A stretch of 33,989 bases of DNA from Gammaproteobacteria bacterium (GCA_022340305.1 JAJDOF010000088.1:1-33989); one strand, 5' to 3'. Positions 26,216 to 33,989 are shown, numbered from the stretch's first letter. Numbers and translations are program-made. Notes: generated by a model from the letters alone, not told the origin.

Positions 26216-26477
26216 ACAGTGATGCAAACTGCGCTTCGATTACCTTGAGGATTGGCCTGAATTCCTGATCTGACAGGCGCTTAATTTACCAGGCTAATAT
26301 TACCAGCAGGAGCCGGAACCCGGGGCATGGAAAATGCATCTCTCACGCCGCCCTCACCGGGCTCACCCGTGAGGTCGCGAAATTGCGGCGCAGGGCACCA
26401 TCGGTGCAGATTGCTGTATCCCTGTTGCGCCATGGCTCGGCAGTCGCCGCGCTGCGAAAGCTGGTGAGAATCAAGGG
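26216..26477. other. Spacer between convergent genes with coding-like tail and hairpin
   Basis: No complete gene is seen between the globin and the hydrolase. On the plus strand a frame without ATG is open from 26269 to a TAG at 26479-26481, and its last 50 or so codons read like protein (for example VAKLRRRAPSVQIAVSLLRH). It may be the remnant of a lost gene. Confidence 0.4.
26352..26374. repeat. Strong hairpin between convergent genes
   Basis: The arms CCTCA and CGGG pair with CCCG and TGAGG, giving nine base pairs with one bulged C and a four-base loop. No T run follows, so it is either a factor-independent terminator of poor quality or another structured element. Confidence 0.4.
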
Positions 26478-27479
26478 CTAGCGCAGGCGATCGAGCAGAT
26501 AGTCGGCAATCCAGCTGCCCAGTCTCGGTTGTGCCAGATAACCAAAGGATTTATGCGGATTGCGCTTTTCGCGCTTGCGATTGCCGGCGTGGGTCACCAC
26601 TTCGAATGGATTGTGCAAGCCAACATAATCGATGCTGCGAAACTTTTTGTTGGCCGGAAATAGCTTCAGCTCACGCATCGGCGCATAGAATATATCGTGA
26701 AAATTCTTATGATGCGCTACCACGTCGCCAAGGCAGGCGTAGTTATGCCAGAAATCAATATTGGTCGGATACTGACGTTGGCGCAGGCTGTGGCCTTCGT
26801 GGTGGCGCGCAAACAACAGGTTGCGCACCGACTCATCGCCCAGTGGTGAGCCCATGGTGATGAACATTTTGACGCGGCGTTTATTGTAGTTGCCGAAGCC
26901 GACCGTGCGCCGGTGGGAAAATCGCCACAACACATCGTAGCCGATGAAAGTACCCATGCTGTGCCCCAGCACAATGGGTTCACGGCCCTCGTCCCAGGCG
27001 CGACGCAACGCATTTTCCAGCGGTGCGCGCATCTGGTCGGCGATATACTGATCCTTATCGTAGAGTTCGGTTTCGCGCAGGAAGCGGGTCATTACGTCAT
27101 CTTTAACGGTGAGCGCGCCGGCCAGTAACTTGACCAGGTCTAGCCCCCGATCCTTGAAAAAGCCGCTCACTTTTTCGCCGGTGCCGACGTGGAAGCGATC
27201 CTTGATCTCGCGGCGCTCGGCGATCACCTTGTCGACCTGTTGGCCCAGTAGTTTGCTGTAGGCGGCGTCGTCCGGGATGTGGTGGGGAACCATGTTTGCC
27301 CAGTAGGCAGATTCGAAAATATCCGGGTGCGCCTCGAGGCTGCGTGCCAGCAGGCGGTGACTGACACGAATGTTTTCGGTCAGCGTACGGCGCCACAGTT
27401 CGTGCGCAATCTCAGGTGGCGGTTTTGCTGCCAGGCCGTGAATCATGATGATTTTTTTATTACTGAGATCGACTGACAT
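26478..27479 (-). CDS. Alpha/beta hydrolase-like protein
   Basis: This 333-residue protein has the nucleophile elbow GHSMG (Ser174) after strand EPIVL, and an oxyanion-side HG motif near the N-terminus (MIHGLAA). Candidate acid and base residues are the Asp in ACLGDVVAHH and a His near VGLHNPFEVVTHAG. A long insertion (about residues 35-150) separates the first strand from the nucleophile. There is no signal peptide, so it is probably a cytosolic esterase or lipase-like enzyme. The substrate is unknown. It is downstream of the methionine-synthase-like gene on the same strand, 90 bases away. Confidence 0.8.
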   Translation of the reverse strand: MSVDLSNKKIIMIHGLAAKPPPEIAHELWRRTLTENIRVSHRLLARSLEAHPDIFESAYWANMVPHHIPDDAAYSKLLGQQVDKVIAERREIKDRFHVGTGEKVSGFFKDRGLDLVKLLAGALTVKDDVMTRFLRETELYDKDQYIADQMRAPLENALRRAWDEGREPIVLGHSMGTFIGYDVLWRFSHRRTVGFGNYNKRRVKMFITMGSPLGDESVRNLLFARHHEGHSLRQRQYPTNIDFWHNYACLGDVVAHHKNFHDIFYAPMRELKLFPANKKFRSIDYVGLHNPFEVVTHAGNRKREKRNPHKSFGYLAQPRLGSWIADYLLDRLR

Positions 27480-27569
27480 CTTGTTTACTTTGCAGGGACT
27501 TCTAATCGCCTGCTCGTTTTTTCGGACTGTTGTGAATGGCTATATTTATACGCCTGTTGCCGGAGCGAT

Positions 27570-28619
27570 TCAAATTCGCGCCGCGGCCGCGCACATATTC
27601 TTCAGCTTCGCCATGGCGAGCGATCGCCCCAACATCATCAGTCCGCAGTCGGGGGCGGCGAGCAGGCGCTCGTTGTCGACATGTTGTAACGCCTGGCGTA
27701 GACGTTGTTCGATAGCGTCGATGCTTTCGATGTGGCTACTGGCTATGGTGACGACGCCCAGAATAATCGCGGTGTTGGAAAATGCTTCGAGCAGCGCCAG
27801 ATCATTCAGGCAGTGCGCGTCCTCGATCGATACCTGGTCTACGCTGCTGCGATCGATTGCTCGCGCCAGGCGTTGATAACCGTCGGGGTCCGCTTTCAGG
27901 TAGTCCGCATCGTCGAGATGACCGGGATAACCACAGCACATATGCATCACGCGGGTGACATCTGCCGGTACGCCGTCGAAGCAGCGGTCCAGGCATTCGA
28001 CGCCATAGGCTAGTGCATCTTCCACCTTGCGCACGAACAACGGCTCGTCAAGCTGTATGTATTTACAACCGGCTGCGGCCAGCGCGCGAATTTCGAAATT
28101 GAGCGCATCGGCGAGATCGAAGGCGAGCTCCTGATCACTGCTGTAATGCCGGTTTGCGGTGGTATCCATGATCGATAAAGGCCCGGGCACCGTGATCTTG
28201 ACAGGCCTGGCGCTGAAATCCTGCGCACTGCGGAAGTCGCGGTCGAGGAAATGATCGCCCCGCGGCTTGATGGCGGCATGGATGGTTGGCAGGTCGGCCA
28301 CTGCAGCACCATTGCGATGCACGCGGTTGGTCAGGTTGACGAAATCGATGCCGTCCAGGTGGCGACAGTGATAGTGAATGTAATTTTCGCGACGTTGCTC
28401 GCCATCCGTTGGAATATCGATGCCGCAATCGAGTTGATCGCGTATGGCTGCGGCCGTTGCCCGCAGCAGCAGTTCCTCGGGCACCTCGGCGGCACTGTCC
28501 TGGGTATAGCTGAAAGCGCGCGTTGCGCCATCATCGGGGGCGCCGGTTTCGGCGAAGTTGCCGATCTCGACATAGTCGGGTTTAGGGTAGGCGCCGATGC
28601 AGGTCGTGGTGATGCTCAT
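27570..28619 (-). CDS. Core methionine synthase-like protein (MetE C-terminal fold)
   Basis: This protein of 349 residues contains only the catalytic barrel of cobalamin-independent methionine synthase. The zinc ligands are all present: His226 and Cys228 in HMCCGYP, Glu266 in SIEDAH and Cys325 in APDCGLM. LDEP (190-193) is also typical. It lacks the N-terminal half of MetE that helps bind methyl-tetrahydropteroyl-polyglutamate. It therefore belongs with the short core-type methionine synthases, some of which use other methyl donors, or with unrelated methyl-transferring or cleaving relatives. No DUF1852 partner (MesX) is next to it. No metF or cobalamin gene lies in the window. Confidence 0.87.
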   Translation of the reverse strand: MSITTTCIGAYPKPDYVEIGNFAETGAPDDGATRAFSYTQDSAAEVPEELLLRATAAAIRDQLDCGIDIPTDGEQRRENYIHYHCRHLDGIDFVNLTNRVHRNGAAVADLPTIHAAIKPRGDHFLDRDFRSAQDFSARPVKITVPGPLSIMDTTANRHYSSDQELAFDLADALNFEIRALAAAGCKYIQLDEPLFVRKVEDALAYGVECLDRCFDGVPADVTRVMHMCCGYPGHLDDADYLKADPDGYQRLARAIDRSSVDQVSIEDAHCLNDLALLEAFSNTAIILGVVTIASSHIESIDAIEQRLRQALQHVDNERLLAAPDCGLMMLGRSLAMAKLKNMCAAAARI

Positions 28620-28702
28620 CAGTGGATGATAGTGAAAGTGGCGGCGTGATAAAAGCCTGATCTCGAGCTGTGCCTGTCAATCACCGCGGCGCGTGCCGCT
28701 TA

Positions 28703-28725
28703 AGCCGGCGCTTTGCAGGCCCGGG
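28703..28725 (+). repeat. 23-bp direct repeat, copy 1
   Basis: This 23-base sequence, beginning AGCCGGCGCTTTGC and ending CAGGCCCGGG, recurs perfectly at 31142-31164 in the same orientation. It lies upstream of the cyclase-domain gene. Confidence 0.85.
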
Positions 28726-28733
28726 AACTCTCA

Positions 28734-28762
28734 GGGAGCTATCAGGGGGGGCTCTCGGGGGG
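28734..28762 (+). repeat. G-run cluster (possible quadruplex)
   Basis: Runs of 3, 7 and 6 guanines lie within 29 bases, following three near-repeats CTCTCAGGG, CTATCAGGG and CTCTCGGGG. Four GGG tracts are available with short loops, so a G-quadruplex is possible about 120 bases upstream of the cyclase-domain start codon. Confidence 0.5.
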
Positions 28763-28885
28763 ACGCGCACTTTTCCTCAACCTCGATCGGCCCACATGAA
28801 CAGACGATAAGCTGCGATCGCATCAGCTCCATTGCGAGTTTTGGTTGTGATAGTATTCTCGACCTTGTACCTATTCGGGCTAGCA

Positions 28886-30778
28886 ATGGCAAAGGATCGT
28901 CTTTCGGGCAAACTCGCTGTAATCCTGCACGCGGATGTTGTCGGCTCGACCAGGCTGGTTCAGCAGGATGAGCAAAAAGCTCACCAGCGCATCCAGGATT
29001 CTTTTCGGCGTTTCGGCGATATTATTGCGACATACCATGGTCAGGTTCGCGAACTGCGTGGTGACGCGCTGCTAGCCGAGTTTGAACGCGCTTCGGATGC
29101 GGTCTGCGCCGCCCTTGCATTTCAATTGAGCCAACGTGAATACAACGCGGGTCAGGATGCCGACATCCGTCCGCAGTTGCGTGTAGGGATAGCATTGGGT
29201 GAGGTTATCATCGCCGATGACACTATTACCGGCGCGGGCGTGGTGTTGGCGCAGCGCCTGGAACAAAAGGCGGGTGCGGGTGGGTTATGCATTACCCCGG
29301 CGATTCGAGAAGCGCTGCCGAGACGCCTGCCATTCGAACTGCAGAATCTGGGTGAGCAGGAGCTGAAAGGCTTTGACGAAGCCATTGGTGTTTATCGGGT
29401 TGCACTGCAACCCGGTGCAGCGATACCGCCGCCGGAAGGGTATCGGGATGGCGGCCGACCTCGCAGTGGGCGCGACAATATGGCTGTCATCGTGGCGGTG
29501 GTAGTTGTGCTTTTCGGTGTCGCCGCCTATGGGTTCCTGTCCCGGTCTCCGCAGCAGGCTGATGTACCTGAAGCTGTTGCACAGAGCCTGCAGGTAAGGC
29601 CATCCATCGCGGTGCTACCGTTTGAGAATATGAGCGGTGACCCCGAGCAGGAATATTTTGCCGACGGAATTACCGAGGACCTGACCACTGATTTGTCGCG
29701 TATCTCGGGTTTGTTCGTGGTCGCGCGCAACTCGGCATTTGCCTATAAAGGCAGGTCGGTGGATTTGCGCACCGTCGCTGCCGAGCTTGGCGTAAGGTAT
29801 TTGCTGGAGGGTAGCGTGCGGCGCGTCGGTCAGCAGATCCGCATCAACGCGCAGCTGATCGACGGCGAAAATGGGGGCCATATGTGGGCTGAACGTTTCG
29901 ATGGCACCATGGCCGATGTGTTCAACCTTCAGGATAACGTAAATCGTAAAATCGTTGCGGCATTGCAGGTTAATCTTACCGTTGCTGACGAGAAAAGGTT
30001 TGACCAGGTCGAAACGACCGTTGCGGGCGCATATGATCTGTTATTGCGTGGCGTCGAACGATATAACCTATTCAATAGAGTAGCGATGGTGGACGCGCGT
30101 GACCTGTTCAGGCAGGCTACCGCGCTCGATCCGAACTATGCCAGAGCCTACGCCAATATTGCCCTGTCCTATGCGACCGAGGTTAATTTTTTCTGGACCG
30201 GGAATCGCGCGGAATCGATCAGATTGGGACTCGAGTTTGCCGACAGGGCGTTGGCGCTGGATGACAGTATTCCCCAGATATACCTGACCCGCAGTATCCT
30301 GTATTTATCTCAGCGGCAACACCAGGCTGCGCTCGAGGCGGCCAGGCGAACCATCGAAGTGCATCCGAATTATGCCGACGGCCAGGCCACCCTGGCTTTT
30401 ATCCAGAGCTACTCGGGGAAACTTGAGCCCGCCCTGGACTCCCTGGCCCGCGCCAAGCAGATCAACCCCCAGGGTACCGGCGTTTACCTTGCCATCGAGG
30501 GCAGAATATTATTTTTGCTGGGAAGGTATGAGGCGGCACTGGGTATTCTTGAACAGGCACTGGATAGAAATCCAGCCTTTGATCGTATTCACCTGCATAT
30601 GGCTGCCGTGAATGCCGAACTGGGTCGCCTCGATGAGGCGGTCTGGTCGGTAGAAGAAGCGCTGGCGATCAGCCCTGATATCTCGCTGACGAAAGAACGC
30701 CGTGAGGCGCTATACCTGCGTGAAAGCGATATCGATCACTATATCGAGGCTTTGGCTAAAGCAGGTGTTCCCGAGTAA
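28886..30778 (+). CDS. Nucleotide cyclase-like / TolB-like / TPR protein
   Basis: This is a three-part protein of about 630 residues. A class III cyclase-like domain (about 8-172) keeps the two metal aspartates, Asp17 in LHADVVGS and Asp60 in RGDALLAEF. The position of the usual catalytic Asn in the VNxAxR motif is Val120 (GVVLAQRLE), and the purine-contact Lys before GD is not seen. One membrane helix follows (about 199-217), then a TolB-N/FlgO-like domain (about 239-345, RPSIAVLPFENMS), and TPR helices to the end. It is likely anchored in the inner membrane with the cyclase domain cytosolic. The ATG at 28886 is preferred; a TTG at 28832 would add a hydrophobic lead. Catalytic activity is doubtful. 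Confidence 0.85.
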   Translation: MAKDRLSGKLAVILHADVVGSTRLVQQDEQKAHQRIQDSFRRFGDIIATYHGQVRELRGDALLAEFERASDAVCAALAFQLSQREYNAGQDADIRPQLRVGIALGEVIIADDTITGAGVVLAQRLEQKAGAGGLCITPAIREALPRRLPFELQNLGEQELKGFDEAIGVYRVALQPGAAIPPPEGYRDGGRPRSGRDNMAVIVAVVVVLFGVAAYGFLSRSPQQADVPEAVAQSLQVRPSIAVLPFENMSGDPEQEYFADGITEDLTTDLSRISGLFVVARNSAFAYKGRSVDLRTVAAELGVRYLLEGSVRRVGQQIRINAQLIDGENGGHMWAERFDGTMADVFNLQDNVNRKIVAALQVNLTVADEKRFDQVETTVAGAYDLLLRGVERYNLFNRVAMVDARDLFRQATALDPNYARAYANIALSYATEVNFFWTGNRAESIRLGLEFADRALALDDSIPQIYLTRSILYLSQRQHQAALEAARRTIEVHPNYADGQATLAFIQSYSGKLEPALDSLARAKQINPQGTGVYLAIEGRILFLLGRYEAALGILEQALDRNPAFDRIHLHMAAVNAELGRLDEAVWSVEEALAISPDISLTKERREALYLRESDIDHYIEALAKAGVPE

Positions 30779-31181
30779 CGGGATAACAGGTTAAAACGCA
30801 GAGATTCACGAACATGCGGCGAGCGCGGTCGAGTTCAGGGATCCTATTTTCACCATTCCACTGGTAGCTGAACCGGGGTTGGCGACGCCGTCATGCCCTG
30901 GGACAATCGAATTTAGACTGAATCCTGCCGACATGCCCATTATTGCTTCTTGCCACTGGTCGATCCCGCCACAAGCAGTCACCAGCAATGCCGATTACCT
31001 TTTGCGGCTCTTGCTAATTGACGTGAGCGCGAGGGTTGCTTCAGGGTCGTAAGCCCTGTCTGGCAAACAGATCCTGAGGACCTGTTTTCTGCGATTGCAG
31101 TCGCTAGTCGAGCATGGCAACATCGCCTGGCAATTGCTGCTAGCCGGCGCTTTGCAGGCCCGGGGCTGTTAAACTATTCGC
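30779..31181. other. 403-base intergenic region after the TPR gene
   Basis: No convincing gene is present. A 60-codon minus-strand frame (30806-30988) lacks a good ribosome site and resembles nothing I know. The region ends with the second copy of the 23-bp repeat and a -10-like TAAACT (31170-31175) just before the sirtuin start. Confidence 0.55.
31142..31164 (+). repeat. 23-bp direct repeat, copy 2
   Basis: This is an exact copy of 28703-28725 in the same orientation, 2.4 kb downstream and ending 17 bases before the GTG of the sirtuin gene. The flanking 30 bases on the left also show weak similarity to those of copy 1. Confidence 0.85.
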
Positions 31182-32036
31182 GTGAAAGATCAGTTAAATC
31201 AATTTATTGCCAGCCATCGACGACTGTTTGTGCTGACCGGTGCCGGTATCAGTACCGCGTCCGGAATTCCCGATTATCGCGACAGCAGTGGTGCCTGGAA
31301 ACACCAGAAACCGATGGATTATCGTGATTTCGTGGCGAGTCACGCGGCGCGCCAGCGGTACTGGTCACGTTCCTACTTTGGTTGGCAGCGCTTCAGCCAG
31401 GCTAGCCCCAACGCCGCCCACAAAGCCATCGCAGGATTGGAACGGCTGGGTTGGCTGGTCGGCACGGTCACCCAGAATGTCGACGGTTTGCATCAACGCG
31501 CCGGTAGCCAGCAGGTTACCGAGTTGCACGGTTCGCTGGCGACGGTAAGCTGCCTGGCCTGTGGACACTCGATGGCCCGCGCCACGATGCAGCAAGCCTT
31601 GCTGGGTCGCAATCCCCAGCTCGTTGCTGCAGCGGGAGCACTGGCGCCCGATGGTGATGCCCGCTTGCGCTCCTTTGATGAATCAGGGCTGGATATCCCC
31701 GGCTGCGAATCCTGTGGCGGGGTGGTGAAGCCGGCGGTGGTATTTTTTGGTGAAGGCGTGCCGCCTGAACGCGTGCAGCATTGTCGCGATTTGCTTGCGA
31801 GCTGCGATGCGGTGCTGGTCGTGGGCTCGTCTTTGATGGTTTTTTCCGGGTTTCGCTTCATCCGTGAAGCCGCCGAACGGGGCGTTCCGATAGCCGCCAT
31901 CAACCGCGGCAAGACCCGTGCCGATGAATTGCTGACACACAAGTTCGAAATGGATTGTACTCAAGCACTGGCGATGGCGCTGCAGCATCTCGGCACTGAC
32001 CCGGCGGGATCGTCTGCGCTAACTGATCCAATGTGA
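31182..32036 (+). CDS. Sir2-family NAD-dependent protein deacylase
   Basis: This sirtuin of 284 residues has the NAD loop GAGISTASGIPDYR (about 20-33), TQNVDGLH (97-104), the catalytic His116 in ELHG, and two zinc Cys pairs, Cys124/Cys127 and Cys175/Cys178, in a long zinc module. GSSLMVFSGFRFI and the late INRGKTRAD segment are normal. The layout is closest to SIRT4-type class II sirtuins. The start is GTG, and no clear Shine-Dalgarno precedes it; a -10-like TAAACT is only six bases upstream, so a leaderless transcript is possible. It removes acyl groups from lysines in cytosolic proteins using NAD. Confidence 0.93.
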   Translation: MKDQLNQFIASHRRLFVLTGAGISTASGIPDYRDSSGAWKHQKPMDYRDFVASHAARQRYWSRSYFGWQRFSQASPNAAHKAIAGLERLGWLVGTVTQNVDGLHQRAGSQQVTELHGSLATVSCLACGHSMARATMQQALLGRNPQLVAAAGALAPDGDARLRSFDESGLDIPGCESCGGVVKPAVVFFGEGVPPERVQHCRDLLASCDAVLVVGSSLMVFSGFRFIREAAERGVPIAAINRGKTRADELLTHKFEMDCTQALAMALQHLGTDPAGSSALTDPM

Positions 32037-32141
32037 TCTGGCGCACGTGTAAACCCCGACCCAGGTCACAGGTTGTCGTCAGGGCGACCGACTGGAGCGC
32101 GCGATCAGGCTGTAACGGAATTGGATCACAGATTTTGGCCG

Positions 32142-32173
32142 CGTTGAACTTTATAAATGTACTCAGTTCAACG
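32142..32173. promoter_or_regulatory. 9-bp perfect inverted repeat before small gene
   Basis: CGTTGAACT (32142-32150) and AGTTCAACG (32165-32173) are perfect inverted copies separated by 14 bases that contain a TATAAA. The right arm touches the GAGG ribosome site of the gene starting at 32183. It could be an operator or an RNA hairpin that affects translation. Confidence 0.6.
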
Positions 32174-32182
32174 AGGTACATC

Positions 32183-32416
32183 ATGAGTCAGACCAGTATT
32201 TACATCGACCCGCTTACCACCGTTTGCGTTTTGAAGAACATGGGCCTCGCGATCGATGAGATCAAATTGGTGCGCTCGATCAACAGTATCAGCGCGCAGG
32301 TCGAAGCGCCTGACGCCGCGCAGATGGAATCCGAGCGCCGGCATTACCTGATAACGGAATTACGTTTCCTGAACAAGCGCTTGCAGGCAGTCCGCGAAAA
32401 AGCAGAGCTGGACTGA
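32183..32416 (+). CDS. Small uncharacterised protein (77 aa)
   Basis: This 77-residue protein has no signal peptide or membrane segment. Residues 1-40 look mixed (MSQTSIYIDPLTTVCVLKNM), while residues about 46-75 are highly charged and helical (ESERRHYLITELRFLNKRLQ) and may form a coiled coil. The ATG at 32183 follows GAGG at 32173-32176; a longer frame from 32033 has no ribosome site. Its leader carries a 9-bp inverted repeat. I do not recognise a family. It could be a small regulator or partner protein. Confidence 0.65.
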   Translation: MSQTSIYIDPLTTVCVLKNMGLAIDEIKLVRSINSISAQVEAPDAAQMESERRHYLITELRFLNKRLQAVREKAELD

Positions 32417-32658
32417 GCGCAGAATCCCCCTCGCCAGGGACGGCGAACCTTTTATGATCCTTGGCGCGACAGTCCAGCACATCGGCTGCCGCTTTTCTAT
32501 ACCCGGCTTGTGCTACAGGCGGTGCGGGGTTTAAGCAAACCAGACATTTCAATCGATACGCGATTCCATTAGAGTTCGCGGATGCCAGCCAACAAGACCA
32601 TACCTGCCAAGCTGACGTTGATCAAACTGTTCATGCCCTGTTGCCACAGATCTAACGA
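32417..32658. other. Spacer before GDPD gene
   Basis: These 242 bases hold no clear gene. A minus-strand frame overlapping this spacer and the GDPD start ends with a hydrophobic stretch (INVSLAGMVLLAG), but its start lies inside the GDPD gene and has no good ribosome site. Confidence 0.4.
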
Positions 32659-33534
32659 ATGCATATTGTCGCCGGCAACGCGATTCCGTCCTCTGCCATG
32701 CCCGGGACTGGACTGGACCTGCTGATGGCCAAGGGCATATTTTATCTGCAACGGGCCCTGCTTATGCTGGTGGACCTTGGCATCATGTTCATCCCGCGCC
32801 GCCGACCACTGCGCGCAGCGCTCGTCGACTGCAAAATAATTTCTCATCGCGGTGAACACGATAACCGTCGGGTTCGCGAAAATACGCTCGCCGCTTTTGC
32901 CTCGGCGGCCGAGGCCGGATGCTGGGGACTCGAGTTCGATGTGCGCTGGACGCAGGATTTGCAGCCAGTCGTGTTTCACGATCTAAACGCGCACCGCGTT
33001 TTCGGTATCGATCTCGTTATTTCAAAAGTGAGCCTTGCGCAGTTGCAGCAACGCATTCCGGAAATCCCGACGCTCGAGGAAGTTGTCGATCGTTTTGCTG
33101 GGAAACTGCATTTAATGGTCGAATTGAAGCGCGACCACCTGGCGTCTTATGCGCACCGATCCGAGCGCTTGCGCGAGATTTTCGCGGCGCTCGAGCCCGC
33201 TACCGATTATCATTTTCTGGCCTTGCAGGCAGAGCTCTTCGACCTGGTCGAGTTTGCCGGGGCACGAGCCTGCCTGCCGGTGGCTGAATTTAATATTGCT
33301 GAACTCAGCCGTATCGCGTCACAGCGTGGGTATGCCGGGGTTTGCGCTCAGTACCTGTTGTTGAGCCGGGCACTGATCAGTCGTCATCATCGCCAGGGGC
33401 AACAACTGGGCAGCGGCTTCGCCGCATCGAAGTTTGGTCTGTTTCGTGAAATTAATCGAGGCGTCGACTGGATTTTCACCAACCATGCGGTTCGGTTGCA
33501 GGCGATACGACGGGAAATGCTGCGCGGTGAGTGA
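32659..33534 (+). CDS. Glycerophosphodiester phosphodiesterase family protein
   Basis: This GDPD-fold TIM-barrel protein of up to 291 residues shows the catalytic His63 in ISHRGEHDN, metal ligands Glu92 and Asp94 in EFDVRWTQD, and His107 in VVFHD. An N-terminal hydrophobic stretch (about 27-46) could be a membrane anchor. Later parts are MVELKRD and the C-terminal VDWIFTNHA. It would hydrolyse glycerophosphodiesters to glycerol 3-phosphate and an alcohol, though specificity is open. The start is uncertain: ATG at 32659 or 32725 (MAKGIF), neither with a strong ribosome site. Confidence 0.87.
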   Translation: MHIVAGNAIPSSAMPGTGLDLLMAKGIFYLQRALLMLVDLGIMFIPRRRPLRAALVDCKIISHRGEHDNRRVRENTLAAFASAAEAGCWGLEFDVRWTQDLQPVVFHDLNAHRVFGIDLVISKVSLAQLQQRIPEIPTLEEVVDRFAGKLHLMVELKRDHLASYAHRSERLREIFAALEPATDYHFLALQAELFDLVEFAGARACLPVAEFNIAELSRIASQRGYAGVCAQYLLLSRALISRHHRQGQQLGSGFAASKFGLFREINRGVDWIFTNHAVRLQAIRREMLRGE

Positions 33535-33629
33535 GCTGTACTGGCTTTTCCCAGAGAAAACCGATGCGCGCCAGGGGGTTTCATGTCACTATTATTTCCA
33601 CCGAAATTAAATCTACCTGAGAGGCTTTA

Positions 33630-33989
33630 TTGGCTGCTACAGACATACAGGAAGCGTTGGTCAGGTCACATCTGTTTTCCGCCCTGAGCGAAACCCAGCT
33701 CGAACGCGTGCGTCGCCATTGCCATATCACCGACATGGTCGAGGGCGAGTCGCTGTTTTTCCAGGGTGACAATGCGACCAGTTTCTACCTGGTGCTTTCC
33801 GGCCGGATCAAGTTGTATCGAGTTTCGCCCGAAGGCAAGGAAAAGGTAGTCGAAATCATGGAGACCGATGCAACTTTTGCTGAAGCGCTGATGTTCATGG
33901 ATGCACCGCATTACCCGGTGACCGCCACCGCGCTTGCGCCCAGCCGGGTGATCGTCATCAATGGCCGTGAATTCAAGGCGATGTTGCGC
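33630..33989 (+). CDS. Crp/Fnr-family transcription regulator (3' partial)
   Basis: This is a cyclic-nucleotide-binding-type domain cut by the window edge after 120 codons. It shows HLFSALSETQLERV, the beta-roll FFQGDNATSFYLVLSGRIKLYR, and the segment PHYPVTATALAPSRVIVI. No Cys cluster for an iron-sulfur centre is visible near the N-terminus, so it is more like Crp or Dnr than Fnr. The DNA-binding helix-turn-helix would lie beyond the window. The start is a TTG at 33630: it follows GAGAGG by five bases, and a stop codon at 33618-33620 rules out earlier starts. Confidence 0.85.
   Translation, partial: MAATDIQEALVRSHLFSALSETQLERVRRHCHITDMVEGESLFFQGDNATSFYLVLSGRIKLYRVSPEGKEKVVEIMETDATFAEALMFMDAPHYPVTATALAPSRVIVINGREFKAMLR

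Noticed and set aside
30806-30988. 60-codon minus-strand frame in the spacer after the TPR gene
   Set aside because: It has no ribosome site, no neighbours on its strand and no recognisable sequence.
32569-32979. 136-codon minus-strand frame overlapping the GDPD start
   Set aside because: Most of it is the shadow of a well-supported GDPD gene; only the end looks membrane-like.

Overview
The window reads as chromosomal DNA of a GC-rich gammaproteobacterium. The evidence is an adjacent tamA-tamB pair, NhaA, an MgtE operon ending in a LapA-like gene, phhB, an OmpR-type two-component pair, spondin-like and pirin proteins, a group II truncated haemoglobin and a perfect FNR/Anr-type box. I cannot place it at genus level. 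I see no rRNA, tRNA, CRISPR array, phage block or recognisable insertion sequence. Genes are dense and mostly in short operons. The first and last genes are cut by the window edges.

Layout. 1-4.2 kb (+): the end of an unusual protease-like protein with a subtilase core and an HExxH motif, a response regulator/histidine kinase pair, and an exported spondin-domain protein. 4.4-9.9 kb: a DUF1989 protein, NhaA, a frameshifted GFA/CENP-V gene (-), pirin, pterin dehydratase with an overlapping membrane protein gene, and a small lipoprotein. 9.9-13.9 kb (-): a tight five-gene operon running unknown protein, MscS-like channel, pore-less MgtE-like protein, full MgtE, LapA-like protein. Its promoter region carries a tandem 20-bp repeat. 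14.1-20 kb (-): tamA-tamB, encoding the envelope translocation and assembly module. 20.2-22.4 kb: an SDR oxidoreductase divergent from an FMN-reductase-like flavoprotein that has the FNR-type box, then a DUF3750 lipoprotein. 22.4-24.1 kb (-): a translationally coupled operon GIY-YIG nuclease, AlkB, DUF4149 membrane protein, NTF2-like protein, preceded by two similar palindromes. 24.3-26.2 kb: a membrane-anchored protein built of carboxypeptidase-regulatory-like repeats, divergent from the truncated haemoglobin. 26.5-28.6 kb (-): a core methionine-synthase-like protein and an alpha/beta hydrolase. 28.7-31.2 kb: a cyclase-domain/TolB-like/TPR protein bracketed by two perfect 23-bp direct repeats. 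31.2-34 kb (+): a sirtuin, a 77-aa protein behind a 9-bp inverted repeat, a GDPD-type phosphodiesterase and the start of a Crp/Fnr regulator with a TTG start.

The functional themes are cation and pressure homeostasis (NhaA, MgtE, MscS), envelope biogenesis (TamAB, LapA-like, lipoproteins), alkylation repair (AlkB) and oxygen or NO-linked control (FNR-type site, truncated haemoglobin, Crp/Fnr protein). The best candidates for something new are the ion-homeostasis operon with its pore-less MgtE paralogue and unknown lead gene, the repeat-bracketed cyclase-like gene with an altered active site, the dual-protease-motif protein at the left edge, and the small gene behind the inverted repeat. All functions are inferred from sequence recognition alone; no database search was run.
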